This document shows positions 1 to 51,929 of a stretch of DNA of 64,000 bases, in pieces. The notes beneath the pieces were generated by a model that saw only the letters and a program-made list of their open reading frames with translations, was not told the DNA's origin and did no database searches. The DNA comes from Scortum barcoo (lineage: Eukaryota > Chordata > Actinopteri > Centrarchiformes > Terapontidae). A program made the translations under genes and the position numbers. Location: positions 1,618,001 through 1,682,000 of the forward strand of contig CM041540.1 in NCBI GenBank assembly GCA_023238725.1, in the 5' to 3' direction. Position 1 is the first letter of the stretch. The number at the start of each line of letters is the position of its first letter.

Positions 1-38647
<38,647 letters not shown>

Positions 38648-38686
38648 GATGCACCTCAGGGCGGATAGAGAGTCCAGGGCGGCCCG

Positions 38687-38722
38687 CTAACAGACACTCA
38701 GCACCAGCAGCAGCAACAACAT
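38687..38722 (-). promoter_or_regulatory. Upstream ORF in the exon 1a leader
   Basis: An ATG at 38722 opens an 11-codon reading frame, MLLLLLVLSVC, ending in TAG 39 bases before the exon 1a start codon. If the transcript begins further upstream, this Leu-run peptide could dampen translation of the 1a isoform. The transcription start is not visible, so inclusion in the mRNA is inference. Confidence 0.4.
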
Positions 38723-38749
38723 GGCTAGTTAGCTTTAGCTCGGGCTGCT

Positions 38750-38970
38750 ACACTACACCTCCCTGCACTGAGCCTACCTCTCTCTACCACTCTCTCTCTC
38801 TCTCTGTTCACACTGAGCTTCTCTCTCTCTCTCTCTCTGAGCCCACCTCTCACCTCTCTCTCTCTCTCTCTGACCTTCACACTGACTGAGCCTACACCTC
38901 TCTCTCTCTCTCTGTTCACCACTCTCTCTCTCTCTCTCTCTCTGTTCCTCTCTACCTCTCTCTCTCTCTG

Positions 38971-39009
<39 letters not shown>

Positions 39010-39294
39010 CACACTGTCTCTACCTCTCTCTCAGCCTACCTCTCTACCTACTCTCTCTCTCTCTCTCTGTTCACCTCTACTCTCTCTCTCTCTCTCTCTC
39101 TGTTCACACTGAGCCTCTCTCTCCACCTCTCTCTCTCTCTCTCTCTCCTCTCTCCTGTTCACACTCTCTCTCTCTCTGAGCCTCTCTCTCTCTCTCTCTC
39201 TCTCAGTCTCTGTTCACACTGAGGCCCTCTCCTACCTCTCTCTCTCTCCTTTTCAGAGCTCTCTCTCTCTCTCTGTTCACCTGAGCTCCTCTCA

Positions 39295-39334
<40 letters not shown>

Positions 39335-39633
39335 CTGTTCACACTGAGCCTACACCTCTCTCTACCTCTCTCTCTCTCTGTCTCTCTGTCTCACCACTCT
39401 CTCTCTCTCTCTCTCTCTCTCTGTTCACACTGAGCCTCTCTCTCTCTCTGTTCACACTGAGCCCACCTCTCTCTACCACTCTCTCTCTCTCTGTACCTCA
39501 CATCTGAGCTCTCTCTCTCTCTCTCTGTTCACCACTCTCTCTCTCTCTCTCTCTCTCTCTCACTACCTCTCTCTCTCTCTCTCTCTCTGTTCCTACACTC
39601 TCTCTCTCTCTCTCTCTGTTCCTAGCCCACCTC

Positions 39634-39667
<34 letters not shown>

Positions 39668-39684
39668 CACTCTGTTCAGCCTAC

Positions 39685-39736
<52 letters not shown>

Positions 39737-39956
39737 GAGATCTCCCACACTCTCTCTCTCTCCACTGTCTCCACACTGAGCCCACCTACCTCTCTCTCTC
39801 CTCTCTCTCTCTCTACCACCCTCCTCTCTCTCTCTCTCTCTCTCTCTCTGACCCACCTTCTCTCTCTGTCTCTCACACTCTCTCTCCAGTCTCACTGACT
39901 CTCTGCCCACCTCTCTCTACCACCTCTCTCTCTCTCTGTTCACACTGAGAGCCTCC

Positions 39957-39989
<33 letters not shown>

Positions 39990-40078
39990 GTTCACACTGA
40001 GCCCAGCCTCACCACTCTCTCTCTCTCTCTCTGTCTCTCACCTGAGAGCTCTCTCTCTCTCTCTCTGTTCACACTGAG

Positions 40079-40114
<36 letters not shown>

Positions 40115-40306
40115 AGCCTTCACACTGAGCCCACCTCTCTCTACCACTCTCTCTCTCTCTCTGACCTCTCTCTCTCTCTGCACCTCTCTCTCTCTCTCTG
40201 TCTCACCTCTACTCTCTCTCTATTTCACTAGAGCTCTCTCTCTCTCTCTCTCTCTCTGTTCACACTGAGCCTCTCTCTCTCTCTCTCTCTCTCTGTTCAC
40301 ACTGAG

Positions 40307-40337
<31 letters not shown>

Positions 40338-40516
40338 GTTCACACTGAGCCCTACCTCTCTCTACTCACTCTCTCTCTCTCTCTGTTCACACTGAGCCCA
40401 CCTCTCTCTACCACTCTCTCTCTCTCTCTCTCTGTCTCACCTCTACCACCTCTCTCTCCTCACCTGAGCCTCACCTCTCTCCCCCACCACCTCTCTCTCT
40501 CTCTGTTCACACTGAG

Positions 40517-40556
<40 letters not shown>

Positions 40557-40635
40557 CACACTGAGCCCACCTCTCTCTCTCTCTCCCACCACTCTCTCTC
40601 TCTCTGTTCACACTGAGACCTCTCTCTGCCTCTGA

Positions 40636-40667
<32 letters not shown>

Positions 40668-41127
40668 CACACTGAGCCTCCCTACCACCTCTCTCTCTGT
40701 TCACACTGAGCCCACACTACCTCTCTCTACCACTCTCTCTCTCTCTCTCTGAGCCCACCTCTCCCACCACCTCTCTCTCTGTTCACACTGAGCTCTCTCT
40801 CTCTCTCTCTCTCTCTGTCTCACCCGACTCTCTCTCTCTCTCTCTCTCTCTCTGTTCACACTGAGAGCCTCTCCCTCTCTCTCTCCTACCTCTCTCTCTC
40901 TCTCTCTCTGTCTCACCACTCCTCTCTCTCTCTCTCTCTCTCCTCTCTCTGTCTCACACTGTCTCTCTCTGAGCCTACCTACTCTCTCTACCACCTCTCT
41001 CTCTCTCTGTTCACACTGAGCCTCTCTCTCTCTCTCTCTCTCTCTGTTCACACTGAGCCCACCTCTCTCTCTCTCTGTCTCTGTTCACACTGAGCCCACC
41101 TCTCTCTCCTCTCTCTCTCTGTCTCAC

Positions 41128-41172
<45 letters not shown>

Positions 41173-41588
41173 CACACTGAGCCTCCTCTCACCACACTCT
41201 CCTCTCCAGCCTACTCTCTCTACCACTCTCTCTCTCTCTCCTGTCCACACTGACTCTCTCTCTCACATCTCTCTCTCCCCAGTTCACACTGAGAGCCCAC
41301 CTCTCTCTCTCTCTGTCACCTCTCTCTCCTCTCTGTCTCTCTCTCTCTACCACCTCTCTCTCTGTGTTCTCTCTACACTGTGTTCAGAGCTCTCTCTCTC
41401 TCACCTGAGCCTCTCTCTCTACTCTCTCTCTCTCTCTGTTCACACTGAGCCCCTCTCTCTACCTCTCTCTCTCTACCTCTCTCTCTGACACTGAGCTCTC
41501 TCTCTCTCTGTTCTCTCTCACCTCTCTCTGTTCACACTGAGCCCACCTCTCTCTCCACTCTCTCTCTCTCCCAGTTCCACACTGAGAG

Positions 41589-41626
<38 letters not shown>

Positions 41627-42345
41627 ACACTCTCTCTCTCTCTGTCTCACTCTCTCTCTCTCTCTGTTCCACCTCTCTCTCTCTCTCTCTCTCTGTCTAC
41701 ACTGAGCCTACCTCTCTCTACCACTCTCTCTCTCTCTCTCTCACCTGTTCACACTGAGCCCACCTCTCTCTACTCTCTCTCTCTCTCTCTGTTCACCCAC
41801 CTCCCCACCACACTCTCACACTGAGCCCACCTCTCTCTCTCTGTTCACCCCCCACTGAGCCCACCTCTCTCTACCACCTCTCTCTCTCTCTCTGTTCACC
41901 ACTCACCTCACCACCTCTCTCTCTCTCTCTCACTGTTCACACTCTCTCTCTCTCTGAGCCCACCTCCCTCTCCACCTCTCTCTCTCCCTCTGTTCACCTC
42001 TCTCTCTCTCTCTCTGAGCTCACCTGAGAGCTCTCTCTCTCTCTCTGTCTCACCACTCTGAGAGCCCACCTCTCTCTCTCTCTCTCTCTGTTCACACTGA
42101 GCCCACCTCCACCTCTCTCTCTGAGAGCCTCTCTCACCACTCTCTCACACTGACCTCTCTCTCTCTCTCACCAGAGCTCTCTCTCTCTCTCTCTCTCTCT
42201 GTTCACACTGAGCCCACCTCTACCTCACTACTCTCTCTCTCTCTCTCTCTCTGTTCACACTGACTCTCTCTCTCTCTCTGTCCACCTCTCTCTCTCTCTG
42301 TTCACACTGAGCTACCTCTCTCTACCACTCTCTCTCTCTCTCCAC
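38750..42345 (+). repeat. 3.6-kb CT-rich compound satellite
   Basis: Runs of CTCTCT are punctuated dozens of times by a GTTCACACTGAGCCCACCTC-like word and by CTACCACTCT. Unit spacing is irregular. It begins about 100 bases upstream of the exon 1a start codon on the minus strand. The Arg-Glu open frames on the minus strand come from this array and are not genes. Confidence 0.95.
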
Positions 42346-44429
42346 TCTTTGTCTCTCCATGTCTCTCTCTCTCTCCCCCCTGTGTAAATCTCCACTCTCA
42401 CCTCTCGTGCCTCGGTCTGGTCTCGGGGGGAGTGGTAGAGCGAGGTAGAGTATGTCTCTAGGCAGCAGTGGTCAAACAGAGAGAGAGAGAGAGAGTGACG
42501 TAGCTGTGGAACGGGCCGACCGAATGTAGTGAGCACGCTCTTCCCGCCTTCTGTCTTTCATTCATTCATTGATAGCAGCAGTTTCCTTCACCGATCAATA
42601 AAAAAACAGCTGATCTGCTTCCTCACGGCCGGAACAAGATGGGGATGTGTGGGTGAGTCACTTCAGAGCGTTCACCCGAAGATGCTGAGGCTGAAAAACA
42701 TCAATGCAAACTAAAGGAGCTCTGAAAAAATACTCAAATCTTCATCTTTATGCTAAGCTAAGCTAATTGGCCTGTGTCTGAAATCACAAGTACTACATAA
42801 TCGATCAATCAATGCTGCATATTGTATACTAAATTAACAAGTATACATTTACCTGCTGGCTGTTCACATTGAAGTATACTCCAGCTGTACAAATAATTAA
42901 ATATGTTCCATATAGTACATTATATGTCCCTGCACCTTTACTCTAAGCTATACCTTAATATCACACTATCATGCGTAATTATTTTAACTGACTGACAGCT
43001 ACTCAGAAGTTTTGCAATCCACCGTCTGACAAATATCAGAAATCTGAAGAATACATTTAACATATAAGCTCACATAGTGTACTCATAATTTCTTTCTAAT
43101 CTAGTTTACATCCAGGGTATTTCTCGAATACTTAAAATCTGCATACTATGTAGATGGAACAGAAAAGGTACTCAATGTCACATTATACTTATACTGATAT
43201 AGTATGTTGGAAAAGCATTTGTGTTTCTATTGTATTACCATTACATTAGGGGCACCACCGTTACGAAAAATTAGGGACAGTCACAAATTAAAAACATTGG
43301 TGCAAAAATTTTTGTCCTGTTTATCCAAAAACTAAGACTAAACCCACGTTTTTATTGGTTATAGTCTAATAAAACATTAAACCATATCATTGTGAAACAT
43401 TATTTTGGTGTTTTGGTGTCCACAGACTGACTGTATAATTTATTTATAATAATAAATAACACCCGTATTGTACATGAATTATGGCTGTTGTAGTTTTTTT
43501 AGCCGTGAACACGACACATAGCTATGACGTTGTTGCAGTAAAACATTTACATTTTTTGCTGCCTTACGAGATCCAAACAAAACGCTAATGATTTACACAC
43601 CGGTATGTACGACACAGTCATTGTGTTTCTGTCTCCTCATGACAGGCAGTTGACTTCATGAACAAACATCACTCATCTTTTCACTTTCATGCGTTTTACT
43701 TCGTTGACACCAACTCCTCTGTGTTGGATTTCCCAGCACAACCCAAAGCTATATACATATATAATTATACACATTGATCAATTAGAAACCCAAACAACTG
43801 TTAACGTACAATATAATCTAAACAAATGTCATGTCAGTGTTGAATTTGTACAGTGTTAGCCAAAATTTAAAGATGTATTATGCTTGGTGGTGTTAGAGTA
43901 GGCCAAATTTAACTAACAAATCGACTGCAAGATGTGGTTGAAAGCTCAGGAAAAGGTTGTACTTAGACGTCAACACTCTCCTATGTGTCTGGTAAATATG
44001 AAGCTACCAGCCATTTAGCATAGCTTAGCATAAATGCTGGAAACAAGGGGAAACTGCTAGCCTAATAGCACCTCTAAAGATCACTAGTTAACAAGGAAGA
44101 TGAAGAAGACCCCAAGTTTTTTAATGTTTTTTTTCTTTTTTTTTTTTTTTTTGCAGCTCTGATGTCAGTATGCCAAATATTTGAACAGTTTTTATATAAA
44201 TTTAGATATTTATGTGCCCTCTTCTAAATGAGCAGATCCAATAAGACCACACTCATGGCACAAACTATTTATTACCAGTCACAAAACTAAAGTTTATTAC
44301 TGCATTTAAAAAAATAAAACTCTTGTAATGTGATTGTCGTCACAGAAATCTCTCTTAACGTAAGGTCTGAGTCTAACATTCAGAAACTCAGCAGACTCAG
44401 AAACTCAGCAGTGGTTTTCTCCATACTGT

Positions 44430-44885
44430 TTTGTACTTAAGTACAATTTTGAGGTACCATACTTTACTTGAGTATTTACATTTTCTGCTACTTTCTACTT
44501 CCACTACATTTCAGAACAAAATATTTTTATTCAACATAATTTATTTAATAACTAATCATGATTAATTATAGAAAATATAGTCAGCAATTAAATTATTAGG
44601 TATGATTATAGGTAAAGGTAAATTAAGACTTTACTGATGCTGCCCATCACTATAGAAAGTCATGAAAATGAGCTCCACCATTACCATTATTATTATTATT
44701 AAAGTTATGACCACATTAATGATCAATAATTATAATCCAGTAATACAATGTACATTATCCTGAAATGGGCCATTCTGCATAATTTGTACTTTTATTTTTG
44801 GTACTTTCAGTACAATTACACGTTTACTACATTTACTGCATTTACTTGCCTGAAAGATCTGAATACTTCTTCTATCACTGTTTGA
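44430..44885 (-). repeat. AGTAAAAGTAC-type dispersed repeat, reverse orientation
   Basis: GTACTTAAGTACAATTTTGA, ACTTGAGTATTTACATTTTC, TTCCACTACATTTCAGAA and TTTGGTACTTTCAGTACA in the family's reverse order; a long copy. Confidence 0.7.
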
Positions 44886-47263
44886 AATTTGGCAGTAAAA
44901 ACCAGATTTCTGTAAAACTATTCATAACGGGAACACAAAAATACACAAGTACAGAGATATAAATGAGGATCCCAGCGTTGTTAATAAATGTGTGTTTTCC
45001 AGCTGCAGCAGTGACAAAGATAAAACACATTACACACACAGAATACGCTGCAAAGACACATTTCAGATTCAGTTAATTAACAATCTGCTGAGTTACAATA
45101 ATGAACCTGCAGACACATTAACCTGGAAACCACACACACGCAGATATTTGAAGTTCCTGTCCCGACTCGCCGCTGAGGAATTTGCCCCCCCGACTCCGCC
45201 CGTCTGTGGATTAAAGGGGAATTCTGCCAAATTTCAGCCTTTAATTGTTGGAGTCAAAGTGAAGAACAAAGCGACGTTACAGAGTCAGCACACAGAAAGT
45301 ATGCGACCGCTAACAGGAACATTTCTTCTCTTCAGGCTGCGACCTTTCACCTTTCTGATACTCTTACTGATCAAGGATTATTTTTAATCTGCTAAAATTA
45401 AGCAGTTAACAGCAGTTAAGCAGTATTAGATACCTACCTTCAGGTTACAGTTTAAATCCCTGTCAGTCAAGACTCATCTAATACATGAAGTGAAGACTTA
45501 AATTTAATAAAAGACAGTAAGCGTGTGTGTTTTTGGTGAAATGGAGGATCTCACTATATTGACTCCATTTGATTGATTTCAGTCCAATGAGAAAGAAGCT
45601 GTCTTCATTTAGACACCGAGATTTTCATCACACAGAGCGAAGATAATCACCTGAAGATCAATATCATATATGTTGGTGTTTAGGTTCATTAAGAGAAAGA
45701 AAAAAACAGTTAATTTCCTTATATGTGTTCAATAAATGTCTGATTCTGATTGATCAGTTGCAGTCATGAAAGTCGACGATGCTTCAAGAAGCCGCCAGTT
45801 TCTAAAACATGGATACTTAACACACGTCTTCAATCTTTACAACCACCACAGTTTGAAGGTGAACATCAAAGATTCAGTATCTGATCAAATCTTAAATGTG
45901 CTCACAATCTCCCCTGAGTTATGTGTTGAATAACCTTTATTAGAAGGGTTTTTCCACGACCGTATGAGACTATCATAATTATCGTCTGAATTCTTGAGTT
46001 ATGATTGTGTTTTGTAAAGTCACAGTGACCTTTGACCTCCAAAATCTAATCTGTTCATCCAAATTTGTGCCAAATTTGATGACGTTTCCTCACAGTGTCC
46101 CTGACACGTCACGTTTTGAATTGGACCGATGTACGAGAGGAGGAGAACCACCAATCTGTTTTTTTTATTTTTACACATGTTGAAGCTGCAGAATTTAAAG
46201 AGTTTGGGCATTGGACACTTTTCTTTGGTCTTCCTGAAACCAAAAATACAAGAACAAAAGTGTGAAGAACTTTTTTCTTTATTCTTTAAGTGTTTTAAAG
46301 ACAGACTGTGATCTGTTTGTTTTCAGTGGACTGCATCTGATGGTTTGACAGCCCTCGTGAACAGAACTGATCTGAACCAGTGGATCTTAAAAACAACAGA
46401 TTAATTGTCTGACAACAGCAGTGATTATCTGACAGCCTTCAACGTGACGAGCAGCCATCTTTCATCCCTGCAGGTCTGTGGAGAGAGGGGTGGAGGAAAA
46501 GAGGCAGCGAAGTGGAAGAATGAGTCTCTGCAGGCTACAAGACAAAAAGCAGAGACTGACCTCAATATGGAGACAGAGACAAACATACAGTCAGACAGAA
46601 ACTCGTGACGGAGCCCTGCAGCCATGTAGAGCAAAGTCACGGCACTTAATCATCCTTAATAATGATTTCATTTAAATTCTGTTAAATTATTCGTCACTTA
46701 ACCGTTTAAACTCTGGTTAAAAGGTGACATGACTGGTGGATTCATCTTTATAAATTCATGACCTGTGTGTGAACACTGAAACACACACAGCTTTATCTTC
46801 AAGTACTTTAGGTCCCAGCTTTTCCAAAAAATCATAACAAATATTTTCAGACTGAATTTAAGAGAAATGTGTATTACAGATGTTGTTGGCCCGGTTCTCA
46901 TAGAAATGTGAACTTTTGGTTGCAAGATTTCACCCAGTGTTTATTAGGAGAGAGAGAAACTTACAGGAGTCATATCAGCAGCACTGTAAGGTTTTACTTT
47001 GGCTCAGCGATGCTTTAAGATAAATGTTAACATCTGCAGGATAACATGTTCAAAACAGCAACCTACAGGTATCATTTTAGGACATTATCCTAGTTTAGCC
47101 TGTTATTATGCTAACACTGTATGCTAACCTATTATGCTAACCTGTTTGGAGGTGAACACGTTCAGACCTGTTTGTCCACTTGGACTCTTTTTAAAATGAT
47201 CAATACGTTCAGAGTGACTGCAGCTCTTCTTCTTCTCTTTTTGGCTTTTTATGTTGCTTTCAT

Positions 47264-47392
47264 CACATGGCCAAAAGTGTGTGGACGCCTAATTTTAAAG
47301 GCATGGGCATTAATGTGCTGCTCTAATAGTCTTTTCCACCACAGGTTGGAGGTTCATCCTGAAGGTGTTGGGTATGTTTGAGATCAGTTTCA
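47264..47392 (+). mobile_element. Tc1-type MITE fragment
   Basis: Starts CACATGGCCAAAAGTGTGTG (a terminus shared by many fish Tc1 MITEs), continues with GGCATGGGCATTAATGTG and TCATCCTGAAGGTGTTGGGT. The far terminus is missing. Confidence 0.75.
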
Positions 47393-47984
47393 CATCACAT
47401 CACAGCAAACTGGGAAAACCGAGTATAAGTATTTAAGTATGTGGGAGCTCACTGCATTACTGAGCGGCTCTGAATGAAAAGGCAGATTGTGCAGAGGCAG
47501 CGCTTCGTTTGAGCCTCTACACTCTGCTTGAATTTCAAAGTGAAACAAAGCTCTTCAGTCTTCAGGTGCAGGAACATTTTAAACTCCAAACAAACACCTG
47601 AATACTACATGCTCAGTGCAAGACATGTTACATTTACTACGTCTGTTACAGCAGCCTATTTAAGGATCAGGTTCAAATGTTGAGATCTGCCTTTTAATTC
47701 AACCTTCATGACCTTTATGTGCAGTGAGAGTTATTGATTGATGATCGGGGACAGCTAACATATAACTGATACAGAACTCATTCAAAAGGTGTCTGTTTCT
47801 GTAATGTCGCTTACATCTTTCTCAGGAGCTGCTCATTAAAATAATTTCTTCTGGTCCTCGATAACACACCTGCCAAATGTGAAGTCGATCAGATGGACGG
47901 TTGTCGAGATAATCAAAGAACAGATTTAGATTTAGATTTAGAAACAGAGCTCCAATGTTTGGTCATAAAGTGAATGAGGAACAG

Positions 47985-48260
47985 TAGAAGAAGTACTTTG
48001 GTCATTTACAATAGATGTTAGAACATAAAAATACTCCACAACAAGTAAAAGTTCTGCCCTCAAAATCCTACATAAGTAAAAGTATTATAATCAAAATACA
48101 CTAAAACTAAAAAAAAAGTACTGTGTGCACTTTTGGCCTTTTATTATGGAGTTTATATTTGGTGGTTGAAAGTATTAAGTACAATTATTTACAAGTATTT
48201 GATATAATAACCGTAGTGATATAAATGCTACACATAATTTAAACTGCAGTATTTAAATGA
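47985..48260 (+). repeat. AGTAAAAGTAC-type dispersed repeat
   Basis: GAAGAAGTACTTTGGTCATT, CAACAAGTAAAAGTTCTGCC and CCTACATAAGTAAAAGTAT in family order. Confidence 0.65.
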
Positions 48261-50039
48261 AACCTGACTGTCATTTAAAATCCACCTTCATCATCATCAT
48301 CTTCATAATCACTGTCAGAGCGTGATGGATCTGCATTCATCACATCTTCATCTTATTTCTGATTATCATCATCTTCATCGTCATCACAATCATAATCACA
48401 ATCGTTTCCTCCGAGACATCTGAGGAAGACTGCGACAGTGTTTGAGCCTCATTTCATAGATTACTGTCAAACGCTGTCAATGCATTAAACTGCTTATGCG
48501 CACACACAGAAACACACACACACACACACAGGCGAATCACAGCATGCATATGCCAGTGGCTGCATTATGTGTCAACAGAGAGAGCGCCTGGGGGTTTGTA
48601 AACATCCCACTCAACTGATCTGTGACTCATCTCACACACACACACACACACAGATTGAGTGCATTCAGCCAGCATGAATAAACAACAACAGCATCCTGAA
48701 TCTCTCTCCTGCATGTATGAAATTACTGTGTGTGTTTTAATGTCCCTGTGTGTGTGTGTGTGTGTGTGTTTGTGTGTTGGGGTGATTCATTATCAAAGCG
48801 AGGATAATGTCCTCAATATAGCTCCAAATACACACACACACATAAAGAGCTCTGCACAGTTTGTATTTGATTTTCTCTCTCTCCGTCTCTCTCACGTTAA
48901 CTCGTCCAGTAAACAGGAAGTCGTTCTCTCTGAGGTTTTTTGAAAAGAGACACCTGCTGCAGGTGATGATTCATATCTGGAGGAGACGATAAAATCAAGT
49001 CCTCTTTATCTCAGCAGCACTTAAAAAGTGATCCAGAGTGCTTTGGAGAACATGGGAGAGATAAAACGCCGCCGACACCCACAGGCTTGCCATCTCTCTG
49101 CGCTCAAATAAAGAGGTCAGACGCAGCCCAAAGACTTATAAGTTATTTCCTAAAGTCGTTAATAAACGGAGATAATCCGATGCAAAGAAGAAGAGGGTTT
49201 GGTGCGAATCGTGAAAAAAGCTGGAGAAAAGGAGCTCAGGTTTGTGGTGGAGCAGAACTCAACCCTGAACATCCGAGAATTTTCTTTTCTATTTTTCATT
49301 TATTGTATTTGTCCTTATTTGCTCCTGTCTTATCAGTTGTTATTCAGCTTTATTATCTTTTGTTCCAACTGTTTTCACAGAAGGTTTGAACAGATAAAGT
49401 CTCATGACAACGTTTAGGTTGTTTGTACGGACTCAAGAAAAAGAGTATGAGTTGAATAAAAAGATTTTTGTATGAATTTGTGTTTCCACAGGCTGAGCTG
49501 CTGCAGTAGAAGAGAAGGACAAAATACAAAACAGAGATTTTAACACTAAAAAGACAAACTTATATTAACTTCAGCTGAACTTTAACCTGTATTATTACAA
49601 AGAAGACCTGTAGTTTTTTATCACCCTTCACTGAGGACGGACATTTCTAATTCAGTAAATTTACTGTAAATGGACGGTGAATGTTATTTGAAGACAGACT
49701 TGAACATTTAAAACTCTGAAAATGAAATTTTATACTGTAATTTTGTCGAGTTTCAAACATCTCACCATGAAAAGCTTCATTCAGTTTCTCGCCAAACAAA
49801 CAATCAGAGCTTCAAGGTTGAGTCTTTGAGACAAAACGTTGCCTCGGCTCAACCTGAATCTTGAATCTTGAACCTGCCACCTCATTTAAAGCCTTTAAGG
49901 AACGAAACAAACGAGACTCTGGACTCTGGACCCAACAGACAGAGTAAAATAAAATAAAAACAAGTCTTCGGCATGCATTTTATTTCATTTTATTTTATTC
50001 TTAGAATTGATTTTTCTCTGCTTGTTGTTTTCAGAGTCA

Positions 50040-50115
50040 TTCTGATGCTTTTATTTGTCTGTGTGAAGCACTTTGAGTTTGAAATGAGCTGAGTAAGTAA
50101 TAATATGAATAAACC
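50040..50115 (+). mobile_element. Possible retroelement tail
   Basis: GTGTGAAGCACTTTGAGTTT then AATATGAATAAA, resembling the 3' end of a common fish repeat. Confidence 0.4.
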
Positions 50116-51354
50116 TTCCCTGCGTATTGTTCCTGTTCGGCCTTGGCTTCCTGCTGTTAGTAGGCGATCAGTGTTGCAATTACCAAATATTTTCTTTTTT
50201 AGAAAAGAATTTTAGATTTATCTGCTGCTTATTTTCCTCATTAATCTGTTATGGTTTTGTCTTTAATACACTAAAACGTCCGTCACAGTTTCACAGAAAT
50301 GAGCAGGTTCATGTTTGGTTCAACCGACAGTCCAAAACACAAATACTCAAATATTCAGTCGATTATCATGAAAACAAAACGACACAAAAAGACAACAGCA
50401 AATATTCACTTTTCTTTAAACGTCTGCAGGCAGAACGACTTAAGTGATTACTCAGTTTTAAAAATGTTTGAAGATTATTTTGATTAATTGTCACTTTGTG
50501 AGTTGATTCTGCATGATTAAAATGTGACTAATGAACTGTACATTAAAGTGTTTATTATATTTTAAACTCATTAAATGTAATCTGTTGTGTTGATGTCAAT
50601 CTGCGTGACAGCATCACTTTTTCTTGTTGAAACTTATTTTTAAACCTGTTAAACAATCAATTATTGTTCAAAAGGTTCACAAATAATTTGCCTCTGCATT
50701 TTGGTATATATAGGTCACAATAAACACAGTAAGAAAAAAAAAGAAAAAACAAGTAAGTATAAAATATAAATGCTTAAAAATGAAAAGAGCTGAAGCTACA
50801 GTGTTTAAAACCAAGAAAATGTGCAGAAAATAACTTGATTTACAACAACGTGACTCAAGATTTAAGATTCAAAATATTTATTGTCAGGTGCACTGCAGTT
50901 ACAGAGAACAAATCTCTTTTAAGAACGCTCCAAAAATATTTATTAAGAAAATCACTCAAGTAAAAGGAGACCTGAAGATGTACCATATAAAAATGCAAAT
51001 GTTTAAAATATAGGAATATTGTATAAAAATAAAATATAACAGTAATATAAATAGTAACAGAATAATAATACTGTGGAGGGAGGTGTGATAAACTGAATAA
51101 AATGTAATATATATAATAATATAAATAAATATATATAATACATATAGAAATAAATATATAAAATATATAAACTGTGATGGTTTAACAAATATAAATATAT
51201 GTATAAACAACAGTAATAAATACATATAAATATATAAAAGGACTTTGGTGTGCATTCATTTAATGCATTTTTGTAAATGTTCCCTGACAAATATATTTAC
51301 TAAAATGAAAATATACTTCTGTGTGAAATAACAGTCAGATTGATATTAAATCCA

Positions 51355-51482
51355 GATTCAAATCCCAATTTTGATCCTGACTTTGATCCTGATTCTGATT
51401 TTAATCCTAATTTGGATTCTGATCCAGATTCCAATGCAGATCCTGATATTGATCCAGATCCTGATTTTAATTTTTACCCTGA
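51355..51482 (+). repeat. GATCCT/GATTTT hexamer-like repeat
   Basis: About 20 loose hexamers such as GATCCT, GATTCT, GATTTT and AATCCT. In one forward frame it reads an Asp-Pro rich run, but there is no gene context. Confidence 0.85.
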
Positions 51483-51539
51483 TGCTGTTTCTAAAATGAA
51501 GAAATGATAAAAACACGTGCGTGAGAAACAAACCTGCTC

Positions 51540-51736
51540 CCCCCGGTGACCTTCGACCCCCCCCGCAGAGTCCTCCCCGGCTAACCCCGCCCCTCTGCAG
51601 AGAGAACGGGAGCTCCATTCAAACAAACCAAACTCCGCGTCCCGGGATGCGACAGCCTCAGTAGGAAGAAGAGGAAAAACACACACACACTCACACACAT
51701 ACACACACTGTTCAGCCCTAAGCAGCAGGACGGACC

Positions 51737-51770
<34 letters not shown>

Positions 51771-51861
51771 ACACACACACCAGGGACAGACGGACGGACA
51801 CACCGCCAGCCGAACACACACGGAGCGCAGTCTGCTAGCAGGAGGGCTAACGGCTAACGAC
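51540..51861 (+). promoter_or_regulatory. Probable cand1 promoter and 5' leader
   Basis: GC-rich and CpG-rich relative to flanks, immediately upstream of the cand1 start. Contains a CA array (51739-51779) and short CGGACGGACA-like repeats. The start site itself is not identifiable from sequence. Confidence 0.5.
51739..51779 (+). repeat. (CA)n microsatellite in the cand1 leader region
   Basis: CA run with one CACC break, about 85 bases before the cand1 start codon. Confidence 0.95.
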
Positions 51862-51929
51862 ATGGCGAGCGCCTCGTACCACATCTCCAACCTGCTGGAG
51901 AAAATGACCTCCAGCGACAAGGATTTCAG
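51862..51929 (+). CDS. cand1: cand1 exon 1
   Basis: The start codon (G at -3 and +4, good Kozak context) opens MASASYHISNLLEKMTSSDK-DF and a split Arg codon before GTAACA. Residues 1-23, identical to mammalian CAND1. Preceded by a GC-rich leader containing a CA array. Confidence 0.97.

Larger units (their letters stand above)
42346..51861. other. Intergenic region between grip1 and cand1
   Basis: About 9.5 kb without a recognisable gene. Contains a dispersed AGTAC-type copy in reverse (44430-44880), a Tc1-type MITE fragment (47264-47392), CA arrays near 48520-48760, a LINE-like tail near 50040, and very AT-rich DNA (50950-51290). The 131-codon open frame at 44992 matches nothing I know. Confidence 0.7.

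Noticed and set aside
38725..41650. Several minus-strand open frames rich in Arg-Glu
   Set aside because: They are translations of the CT-rich satellite, in multiple frames, with no start or splice context and no composition like a known RE-repeat protein.
44992..45387. 131-codon plus-strand frame in the intergenic region
   Set aside because: No family resemblance, no start context or splice signals that stand out; part of it contains an AAAGGGGAATTC-type fish repeat.
51355..51486. Plus-strand Asp-Pro rich frame
   Set aside because: Explained by the GATCCT-type hexamer repeat; too short and without gene context.
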